Below the pieces are notes generated by a model that saw nothing but the letters and a program-made list of their open reading frames with translations, was not told where the DNA came from and ran no database searches. Made by a program: the position numbers and the translations under genes. DNA of 64,000 bases from the NCBI RefSeq assembly GCF_011075055.1, contig NC_058141.1, forward strand, positions 17,555,639-17,619,638. Reading direction: 5' to 3'. Below, piece after piece: positions 54,381 through 64,000 of this stretch; the stretch's first letter is position 1; every line of letters begins with the position of its first letter. This DNA is from Mangifera indica. Lineage: Eukaryota > Streptophyta > Magnoliopsida > Sapindales > Anacardiaceae.

Positions 54381-55180
54381 TATATATATGGCTAAAGGAC
54401 TATTTCCCACCCAAAGTATGCTATTATCTTAAAGTTTCTCTAGTTAATTTTGAAAATCTCATTTATCCACCAGTGAACGGTTAAAATTAACGGAATTCTA
54501 ACCCCTTAAATTTTTATCTCTCCCCCCCCCCCCCCTCAACCCCTAAAAACTAATCATTTTTTCTTAAGTCAAGTTTTAAAAAATAGCATTCCCCCTTCTC
54601 CATAGGGTTTAGTTTTCAATCATCGACGTCAAATTGCACCCCATCGCCAACGACGAAGTTTTTTCGACGCACCACCATGCTTCAGTGGCCTCTCTTCCCT
54701 TATCTGGAAAGTTGATCGGCCCAGATCTGACATCGTCTTTGTTTGGAAAGTTGAAGAGCTTCATCTCCTAATGAAGCTTTTCAACTTTCCAAATGAAGAT
54801 GACGCCAGATTTGGGCCGATCGACGTTCTAGAGAAGGGAAGAGAGGTTGTTGGAGCATGGTGGTACGTCGAGAAAGCTTCGTCATCAGCAATGGCGTCGG
54901 ATTTGACATCGAGGATTGAAAACTAAACCCTCAGAGAGAGAGAATACTATTTTTTTAAACTTGACCTAGGAAAAAATGATTAGTTTTTAGAGGTTTGAGG
55001 GGGAAACTAGATTAAATTTTAATTTATTTTTAATATTATAGATAAAATAAATATTTTACCTTTTAACCCGTTAATTTTAACAGTTCATAGATGGGTAAAT
55101 GGAATTTTCAAAATTAACGGGAGAAAACTTAGGAAAATAACATACCTTGGGTGGGAAATAGTCCTTTGGCCTATATATAT
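54381..55180. mobile_element. Fold-back Mutator-like non-autonomous element, copy 2
   Basis: The element is 54390-55171 (782 bp), flanked by identical 9-bp TATATATAT. The left end GGCTAAAGGACTATTTCCCA and the reverse complement of the right end GGCCAAAGGACTATTTCCCA match, and also match the ends of the element at 19455-20851, so they are one family. It contains a single palindromic module: 54600-54770 returns in reverse complement at about 54775-54945 around the centre TTCATCTCCTAATGAAG. A C-run (about 12 C) lies near 54523. No transposase. The target duplication is low-complexity, so it is supportive rather than decisive. Confidence 0.8.
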
Positions 55181-56555
55181 TCCAAGCTAATAATTCAACC
55201 GGCAAAAAAGCTTTCTCATTTACAATCAATATTTGGTGTCGTTAGTCAAATAAAAACTGAGAAGAAAACAACAATAAATTGGTATTAATATATATTATCA
55301 TGCGCTCTCTTTACATGCCTTTAATGTTCTTTAAATGTATTAAATTACGCTGAGGGTTGAGCCTCACTCAGAAAATCTAGTAAACTAGAAAACCATACAA
55401 TCTGGATTTTGGACTTATTAATCTGTAACCCAACTTATGTTCACACCGGTTATGATCAAAGTCAGAATAAATTTTAAACTGAATTCCGGTTTATATCACC
55501 AACGAAAAGTTTCCATCCAAGTGTTCAATCATGAATATGCTGAACAAAGTGAAAGGGTGGTGTAGATTGGATACCTTAGAATCCAGAAGTGCGTTCTTTG
55601 CCAAACACTTTATTTAAAGTAAATGGCATTCAAGTATTTTCTTAACAATTCTTTTTTCAGGATCTCATTTTTTTAATCACTGAATTATTTATCATTTACA
55701 ATAACTAAAGTCTCATATTTTTAAACTAATTAATCAGAGATCTTACATCTTATAAATTAGCACGATGAATCATGACCTTCAATCGTGCCCAGTACCGGGA
55801 CTGAAAATGTGAATGGTGGGTAGAGTTATGATTAAAGTGCTTGGAAGTTGGACTATATTCTGTAAAGAAAAAGAAATTCAAATGTCAATATATACAACTT
55901 AGAATGAGGGTAAAGAAAGAGAGGGATGGTTTAAAATATACATCAATCTCTTGTTTTTTTTTTTTTCCTAATTTAAGATACTGAGTGGTATGAAAGAATT
56001 TGGAAGATAACCAAACATGAGTTGTCCAAGCACATGGACGGCTGTAAAATATTAGTAAAATTTACAGAAAAGATAAAATAATTTTAGTTTTGAGTCAGGT
56101 TTCATATACTTGAACACATGATGAAAAATAATGTCAACTAGTTTTATTATCATTGAAGCAAGGCCACCACGTGAAAGATTCAGTACTAGAGAATACTGGC
56201 AGGAGAGCAATGGCTAATGTTCTTATATGGACGTATTGAAGCCATGATCCCGATTTACAGTATGGAAAGTCAACTTAATATGTCATATTTGACCCTCTCT
56301 AGAGAATAATAGAACTGTTAAAGTGCATGGTTATATCAAGTACTAGTTACACAGTACTACCATTGACCATCTGAAATGAATCAACGGTCCAGATCTGTCT
56401 GAATTCGGTACCCACCATTTAGTGGGTCGATCTACACCATTGAAGCTGGCATGCATGGCTGGTGGAATGGCCCCATAGAAATAAGAGTGCAAGTTCACTT
56501 CCTAGATTCCATTTGCATCCACATATTCCCTTCCCTTCCCTGTAATTGAAGAAGC
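55181..56555. other. Intergenic, upstream region of BOR1
   Basis: About 1.4 kb without coding features. The right end should hold the BOR1 promoter; a TTATATAT box is near 56556-56563. Confidence 0.45.
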
Positions 56556-56873
56556 TTATATATTCCAGTCCTTCTTCTCATCCTTTCCTGCCTAAACTTA
56601 CATTCCACTAAGAGCTTGGGCTTGCAGCTCTTCTTCTAGTAATTGGTGTGTTGACAACTCCTACTACATTCATAATTAGTCATTCTCTTTCTCTTTCATT
56701 GAAACTTCGCATGATATTCGATCATTATGCAGTTCCGTCTTTGCATTGAATCTTGAATTCATACGCACGTCAAGCTCACATCACATGTTCTTTTAATTCA
56801 TCAGGATCTCTGCCGATATTCTTGTGATTCTTCTCTCTCTTGGTGAACAGAATTTTCGTTTTGTTACATAGGC

Positions 56874-56888
56874 ATGGTATCTATGTAA
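56874..56888 (+). promoter_or_regulatory. Upstream ORF ending in AUGUAA, BOR1 leader
   Basis: ATG GTA TCT ATG TAA: a five-codon uORF whose last two codons are the minimal ORF AUGUAA (56883-56888), 170 bases before the BOR1 ATG. AUGUAA stalls ribosomes when boron is high in the NIP5;1 leader, and uORFs repress BOR1 translation in Arabidopsis. That this stretch is in the mature leader (not an intron) is an assumption. Confidence 0.55.
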
Positions 56889-56906
56889 AGTTTCAGTAAC
56901 CAAATT

Positions 56907-56912
56907 ATGTAA
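56907..56912 (+). promoter_or_regulatory. Second AUGUAA minimal uORF, BOR1 leader
   Basis: A second ATGTAA 24 bases after the first and 147 bases before the BOR1 start. Paired AUG-stop elements in a boron-transporter leader fit boron-dependent control; inferred. Confidence 0.55.
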
Positions 56913-57058
56913 TTGTAAGACTATTTTCTTTACCAGCTCGTGCTTTCAACGGCACTTCCTATTCTTATATCTGTAAAACCCCGAAATCGTCCAGACGTTC
57001 ATAAAACTTCTGTAAAAGTTGTCCAGTCCTTAGAAAGCTTAACTATTGAATCTCAGTA

Positions 57059-60000
57059 ATGGAAGAGACCTTTGTACCTTTTGAAGGGATCAAAAATGAC
57101 CTTCGAGGAAGACTTAAGTGTTACAAGCAAGATTGGACTAGCGGCTTTAAAGCAGGCTTCAGGTGATTCTTCTTCTTCTTCTCTCTTTTTTTTCAGTCGG
57201 TGAAACAAATAGTTCTTGTTAGCTAGCTTATGTATTGTGATTGACTGCAGAATTCTAATATTTTAACTTTCACACTTTGTTTATTGTTTAATCTTAATAT
57301 GATCACTGGTGACTCATACATATTGTTTTCCAGGATTCTGGCTCCCACCACATATATTTTCTTTGCTTCTGCGATTCCAGTCATATCATTTGGTGAACAA
57401 CTGGAGAGAGATACTGGTATGGACATGGGCAGAAATTGTTAAAAAAAACTTATTTCTTAATTATTCTAGAAATAATTTTTCCCTTTTCGCTTTTTTGGGG
57501 TCATTGTCAGCCTTTTCAATCTTAGCATTAAAGAAGAAATTAAGAGAAGGAAAGTTCTATCAAATTTTTTTACTATGCGTGTAATCTCCACTTTGTACAT
57601 GCAGAGGGATTGCTTACAGCGGTTCAAACTTTAGCATCTACAGCACTTTGTGGGATTATACACTCCATCATTGGCGGTCAACCTTTGCTGATACTTGGAG
57701 TGGCAGAGCCAACGGTCATCATGTACACATTTATGTTCAACTTTGCGAAAGAGAGGCCAGATATGGGCCGGAATTTGTTTCTAGCGTGGACCGGATGGTC
57801 AGCTACTTCCTCATGTTTCCTTTAGATATATAGTCCTATTATATTTTTGCCTCCGTCTTCTACATCATGTAGGTTAAATTGTCCGTATTCAGAACTTGAC
57901 AGAACTTGTTTAATTTTGTAATTTGCTAGGGTATGTGTTTGGACGACACTTCTGCTCTTCTTGCTGGCTATCTTAGGAGCTTGCTCCATTATCAATAGAT
58001 TCACCCGTATAGCGGGAGAATTGTTTGGCCTGCTTATTGCAATGCTCTTCATGCAGCAAGCTGTTAAAGTAAGTTCTTGTTCATGGTATTTATTGATCAT
58101 ATTGTCTTTTTAATTACTTCAGTCATGCTTTTTACAAGATACTAATATGTTTACCGACTTGTTATAATTCAAATATTCAGGGTGTTGTAGAAGAATTTCG
58201 AATTCCACAACGACAGAATCCAAAATTAATACAGTTTATACCTTCTTGGAGGTTCGCAAATGGGATGTTTGGTATGGTTCTCTCATTTGGCCTTCTCCAC
58301 ACTGCATTAAGAAGCAGGAAAGCAAGGTCATGGCGCTATGGATCTGGCAAGTCTTCTTGGTTTAGAAAAAAAAAAAAAAGCCTTATCTTTGTATTTTATA
58401 CTTTATGGGAATCTTAGTTAACAGTCAATCTTCTTCCTAATAAGATGTACGTACTTTTGTTTTGACAGGTTGGATTAGAACCTTCATAGCAGACTACGGT
58501 GTGCCACTTATGGTTCTGGTGTGGACAGCTGTTTCCTATATACCATCTAAAAGTGTTCCAGAGGGAATCCCCCGACGTCTCTATAGCCCAAATCCATGGT
58601 CCCCTAGTGCATATGCAAATTGGACTGTCATTAAGGCATGTTTAATCCAATTATACTGATAAAATCAATTTATTTTCATAAAATTAGGATTAAATTAACC
58701 GCTAGTAAATTATTCAAAATGACAGGACATGGGAAACGTTCCCATTTTCTACATAATTGGAGCTTTCATTCCGGCAACCATGATTGCTGTGCTCTATTAC
58801 TTTGATCACAGTGTAGCGTCCCAGCTTGCTCAGCAGAAAGAGTTCAATTTGAGAAAACCATCGTCTTATCATTATGACTTACTGCTTTTGGGGCTTCTGG
58901 TATGCAACTCCCTATTGTTCACTATCTACACGCAATTTTCCCTATGCTCAATTGCTTTTTCTTTTATGGCAGACCTTAATCTGTGGACTTATCGGAATCC
59001 CTCCTTCTAATGGAGTCATCCCACAATCGCCTATGCACACAAAGAGTTTGGCGACTCTTAAACATCAGGTAATCTTTCCTAGATTCCCAGAGTGAAACGC
59101 GTAAATTCATAATTCTTTAGTGATTAGTTGAAGGATATTAAACCAACTAAAAGAGATGCAGCTAATTCTCTGTTAGGCAAAGTTTCCATGGTTAATGGTA
59201 GCAAATAAGTTAAGATCATTAGTGCTTATTAATGAGTGCAGCTGCTACGTAACCGGCTAGTTTCAACAGCACGCAAAAGTATGAGAAAAAATGCCAGCCT
59301 GGGACAGTTGTATGGGAATATGCAAGAAGCATATCAACAAATGCAGACCCCTTTAATCTATCAGCAGCCTGCAGCTCAGGTATTATTGCTACCTGTGAAA
59401 TTGGAATTTTTTTTTTACAAGGTTGAGTATCTTGGCTTTAATGACTAGAAAAAAAACAATTTTTTTTAATCTCTAGGGACTCGGGGAATTAAAAGAATCA
59501 ACCATTCAAGCAGCATCATGTATGGGAAATATTGATGCTCCCGTTGATGAGACCGTATTCGATATTGAAAAGGAGATTGATGATCTTTTGCCTGTTGAGG
59601 TAAAAGAACAGCGTTTAAGTAACTTGCTTCAAGCCATATTAGTGGGAGCATGTGTTGCAGCAATGCCTGTCCTCAAAATGATACCAACTGCAGTCCTTTG
59701 GGGCTACTTTGCCTTCATGGCCATTGAAAGTTTGCCTGGTAACCAATTCTGGGAAAGGATCTTATTGCTCTTCACTGCACCAAGCCGAAGATACAAGTAA
59801 ACATTTCCAAACCCTTAACTTTCAATTAATTATTTCATTTAATTTACCTCCTTCTCGATAACGCCCAACACACCTATATTTTTCCTGCAGAGTCCTTGAG
59901 GAGTACCATGCTACGTTTGTGGAAACCGTGCCTTTCAAGGCAATTGCAGTATTTACCATCTTTCAAACCATTTATCTGCTTACATGTTTTGGGCTTACTT

Positions 60001-60541
60001 GGATTCCAATTGCTGGGGTCATGTTCCCTTTGATGATCATGTTGTTGGTTCCCGCAAGACAATATATACTGCCCAAGTTTTTTAAAGGGGCGCACCTTCA
60101 AGACTTAGATGCTGCAGCGTATGAAGAGGCGCCAGCCCTACCATTCAATCTCGCAACAGTACGATTTCTTCTAGACACGATTAAAAAGAAAAATCATTCC
60201 AACTTTGTAATTAACATGACTGGTTTGAATGTTTGATGGACGGTTTTTTTAATGCACAGGAGAGAGAGCTAGGAGGAGCCGCTGCTTCTGTTGGCGATGG
60301 GGAGATTTTAGATGAGGTCATCACTAGAAGCCGTGGTGAATTTAGGCACACAAGCAGTCCTAAAATTACAAGTTCCTCTACAACTCCGGCACATGACCTT
60401 CAAAGCCCGCGTGTTTCATGCAGTCCTCGGATGAGTGAACTAAGAGGAGAAAGAAGCCCTCGTGTCCCTGGAAGAGGACTTCAAAGTCCAAGGACTGGAG
60501 AACCAAGATTGTCGAATTTGGGAAAGAGTCCTCAAAATTAA
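57059..60541 (+). CDS. BOR1: Borate exporter BOR1 (SLC4-type anion transporter)
   Basis: Twelve exons, all in phase: 57059-57162, 57334-57416, 57605-57797, 57930-58068, 58181-58346, 58469-58635, 58726-58899, 58973-59068, 59242-59379, 59477-59796, 59891-60158, 60260-60541; 709 aa. The start [20 protein letters not shown] is essentially that of Arabidopsis BOR1, which argues for the BOR1/2/3 clade and not BOR4. Core motifs: [17 protein letters not shown] [146 protein letters not shown]. The cytosolic loop keeps Tyr-based sorting signals (LYGNM, YQQM) used for polar endocytic trafficking. A plasma-membrane exporter that loads borate into xylem under low boron. Introns 5 and 6 begin with GC (G|GCAAGT; AAG|GCATGT). 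Possible AUGUAA uORFs lie upstream. Confidence 0.97.
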
Positions 60542-61063
60542 GCATCAAGTTAGTTCGAAATTTAACTAATTTGATCTATCTTTGCCTTAGGTGGTTTGTT
60601 GTATTCCATTTTCATTGCAGCGTGTTGTGTATTTATTTGTCATTATTGTAAAATCTCTATTCTGCTGAGAAGATTTGTAACATTTATAGAATTTGTGACT
60701 TTTCTTGTACGATTATATGGTGTAGATACCGTAAACTCCCCATTGCCTTAATTTGTAAAGGAGACTAGATGTTAAAGATCTTCCCACGGTCTACCTCTCT
60801 TATCTCTGCCCTTCTCCTCTTACAGGCGAACTCCTATGGGTCATTGGATTGTTTTCACGTAACTTTTCGGATTCGTGATCAACCTCATAATCTTCATATC
60901 AATTCTTTAAAAATTTAATCTTAAAATATCTTCCCTAAACGTTTAAACCTTTGCTCTTCTTCTGTCTGCATCAAGCATCTTTCATTCTCAAATATTAACA
61001 TGATAGATCTGGCTGCCCTTCACGGTTTATATTACACACACGTGGGTGGATGTCTTGAAATAT

Positions 61064-61640
61064 GCACAAATCACACTTGGAAGTTGGCTACATCCTATAA
61101 TTTTGTATTCTTGTTGTCCACGACTACGACTCCACATTGATAGCTATCATTACTTGCTGTCTTATCATTGATAGATTTCAAAAGAGTCCAAGGCAACAAG
61201 AAAATGTCGGCCATTAATTCAAGAAGAAGCAAAAGTTTTAGAGATGAAAAGCAGGGTTTTGGAATAGTACTTGGGCATAAAAAGCAGAGGCCAGAAATCT
61301 TCTGCCCAAGCACTGATTGAAGTGGAGGTGAATGTTCAAGCAAGGGTGAAGAAAAGTGTTGCACAAATCACACTTGGAAGTTGGCTACATCCTATAATTT
61401 TGTATTCTAGTTGTCTACGACTACGACTCCACATTGATAGCTATCATTACTTGCTGTCTTATCATTGATAGATTTCAAAAGAGTCCAAGACAACATTAAT
61501 TCAAGAAGAAGCAAAAGTTTTAGAGATGAAAAGCAGGGTTTTGGAATAGTACTTGGGCATAAAAAGCAGAGGCCAGAAATCTTCTGCCCAAGCATTGATT
61601 GAGGTGGAGGTGAATGCTCAAGGGTGAAGGCAAGTGTTGT
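61064..61640. repeat. Two-copy tandem repeat, about 297 bp
   Basis: 61064-61360 and 61361-61640 both start GCACAAATCACACTTGGAAG and run in parallel to GGTGAAG(A/G)(A/C)AAGTGTTG. Copy 2 lacks a short stretch (AAGAAAATGTCGGCC, present only in copy 1) and has a few substitutions. It lies about 520 bases 3' of BOR1. It may be noncoding. Confidence 0.92.
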
Positions 61641-63770
61641 TATTTTCATAGCATTGACTTGATGGGTTCAATTCTTCTTGTAATAATGTCTAGTGTCATC
61701 ATGAGCTCAGACGGTCTGTGTCTATCGATTTCAATATCTTTGTCTTGTTCGTATAAAATTACCCTGCCATTTTAGAAGGTGTACTTCTAAAATAAAAGCA
61801 ATTTCGCATCATTATACATTACCCTGAGTTTGATAGTGAAGATTGGACAAGAAAGTTGACCAAAATAGACTGTAAAAGATGTGCCCATTGATGTTGGAAC
61901 CCAGCTTTAGCTTCAACTTGAGTAACCCAAAAAAATTTAGATGATATAACAATTATGTGACTAATTATTGAAACGATTTACATGAATTACTTCATCTTAT
62001 ACCAGTCTTATTATGAAAAAAAAAAAAGAAAAAAGTAAATGAGATTTATACAAATAATTTGGCTAGTCAAGTGTAAGTTGATTTATGCCTAAGAAATGCG
62101 GTGAGACACAGTTAGATGAATCATATTTTATGGAATAATAAATAAAAGCCTTTTTTTCAGGAAATAAAGGTAAATAGAATTATCAACAGAGAAGAATATT
62201 CTGCCAATATATTCGTTTTATTCATATGAAAACAAAGGGCCTGCCTAGAAATGGAAACTTTTGGTTTGATATGATATATATTTTTCTAACAACATAATCA
62301 ATGAAAAGATATAATTTCACTTATGAAAGCTGCACACTGGTGGGTGTTTCATATTTTTGTCTATTTTTCATTCACATTACTCAGACACGGCACCCGTCAG
62401 GCCTCATAAATCATAAACCATCCTTGTTAAGAAAAAAATTATTGAATAAAAATTGAAATACGTAGGATCACGTACCACAACATTCTTCTTTTATTGAATT
62501 ATCGTTCTGTGGCCAGAAATCCAAAGTAAAATGAAATATGGTTTGATGATCTAATTCTCCATGCCTTGCTTGCAAGGAGAAGTGGGAGGGAAGCCTCCCC
62601 GAAATGCTAAATCTTCCCATATTTCCAAGTTGCTTTCATTTGTGGGAAAAGTTTCACTTACTTTTTAGTGGAGTGAGCAGTGGGTCTCACTACTAATTTT
62701 CCTGGTACAAATGAATTGGACAAAGAAATTTAAAAAATAGAAATTCGGTAAAAGGTAGTGAAGAGATGAAAAAGAAAATTTGAAAGCCCCAGACGTTACT
62801 TATAATGATAAAGATAGGAGTGGCTAAAGATGAGAGTATAAATTAACATCATATCAAAATCAAAATTTTAATTTATTTAATATAATGATAGGATTGTCAG
62901 TACACTCAGAGTTTCACTTATTTGATTAATTCTTGAGCAGATTATTCAAATTAAGTAGGGTCCTTGTGAAAAAACAAAATTACAATTACCACCCTAACAT
63001 TTTGGGTATGCAAGTGCAATTTACAGAGAACAATTGCAGAGATTTGGGCAATATAGTGGGTGGCTTTTCGGCTTAAAGAGAGGAGGGCCACAAGTATATT
63101 GACATCCGATTGGATACCAACTGCGATAGTGGATATGTAAAATATTGAAAATTTTAATTGAGGATGAACAACCTCCGTTCCTTTTGATAATAAAGTAAAG
63201 GCTACCTCCCTCTTTACTCGTCAAAAGTCGTGACAACGAGATTCCTCATTGCTTTATTTGCTCCTATATAAAATTATAAATATATATTTTTAATACATAA
63301 TTTAAATACTCAGATAATCATAATATATTATTATATAATTAAATAATTTTATATTAAAAATAAAATAATATTTAATCATATATTAAAACACCTTTAATCA
63401 TTGATTAAATATACATAATCATCACCCTTGATAATTTCAATAATTGCTTTGCTTACTTGGGTCAAATAACATTCGCTCCATCTTACTACTGGGCTCAATC
63501 AGCTGGAGTTGGCATTACAATTTTCTGTATGGCCCGTAAGATTTTTATTAGGAAAAATGAATGATTAATATTGGAATATTTAAATTTTAAAATATATAAC
63601 AACAGCAAGCATAATTTAGTCCAGAAAAATACAATGACTTTGGTATTTAGCATGAAAAAAAGGAAAAGGAGGAAAACACAATGTATATATATACATCTAT
63701 TACATTTCCTTAAAAAACAATGTTATATACATCTATTTTGAATATATAATTTAATATATAGATAATTAAT

Positions 63771-63777
<7 letters not shown>

Positions 63778-63808
<31 letters not shown>
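63778..63808. repeat. (TA)n microsatellite
   Basis: About 30 bases of TA repeats in AT-rich intergenic DNA. Confidence 0.9.
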
Positions 63809-63811
<3 letters not shown>

Positions 63812-64000
63812 TAGTATATAAATATATACATATATAGTTATATCATAATGTAATTCAATAATTTTGAATTAATAATAAAGTAATATTCAATCATATGATA
63901 ACATATTTATATATCAAAAGTGAGTACACATGATATTACTTATAGATAATATGTTTTTATATAATTGTATGTTATTTTTATTCTTAATTTAAAATTATTC

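Larger units (their letters stand above)
60542..64000. other. Intergenic, right end of window
   Basis: The BOR1 3' UTR, then a 297-bp tandem duplication (listed) and AT-rich DNA with a TA microsatellite near 63778-63808. No gene was recognised; short frames at 63021-63236 have no family features. Confidence 0.5.

Noticed and set aside
57423..57590. Frame continuing past BOR1 exon 2
   Set aside because: Intronic read-through; exon 3 joins cleanly at 57605 in phase.

Overview
This window is nuclear DNA from a flowering plant, most likely a eudicot. It is AT-rich, genes are split by many short introns, intergenic DNA is full of AT-runs and MITE-like elements, and the identifiable products are plant families (galactinol synthase, gibberellin 2-oxidase, boron exporter BOR1, plastid PII, subgroup-20 R2R3-MYB, Agenet/DUF724). 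I cannot name the species from the sequence. Exon coordinates were set by eye from splice sites, reading phase and protein-family knowledge; no search was run.

Layout. 1-2859 (-): 5' part of an Agenet/DUF724 gene running off the left edge. 3600-3860 (+): fragment resembling a plastid NifU-like (NFU) gene. 4164-5344 (-): INSIG-like membrane protein. 5757-10437 (-): SWC4/DMAP1, a SWR1/NuA4 chromatin subunit in 16 exons. 15227-17236 (+): gibberellin 2-oxidase. 19455-20851: large fold-back Mutator-like non-autonomous element. 21521-23121 (-): pectinesterase. 24715-25755 (-): R2R3-MYB. 30878-32665 (+): galactinol synthase with heat-shock and ABA-type promoter elements. 34533-52696: a tandem segmental duplication. 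52735-52807: tRNA-Phe. 53230-53691: GDSL lipase remnant. 54390-55171: second fold-back element. 57059-60541 (+): borate exporter BOR1 with AUGUAA mini-uORFs upstream.

The centrepiece is the tandem duplication. Unit A (34533-45832) and unit B (45999-52696) each carry a mitochondrial-type PPR gene (+) and a plastid PII (GLB1) gene (-). In A the PPR is a pseudogene and PII is open. In B the PPR is open and PII has a premature stop. One working copy of each gene therefore survives, on opposite duplicates. Unit A also holds about 4.6 kb containing a complete ARF1-class GTPase gene that is absent from B.

Several otherwise well-conserved genes (SWC4, GA 2-oxidase, perhaps the INSIG-like gene) show a one-base frame break or a non-canonical splice end. 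Assembly base errors or real lesions could both explain this; raw reads would decide. I saw no CRISPR, operon, viral or prokaryotic feature.
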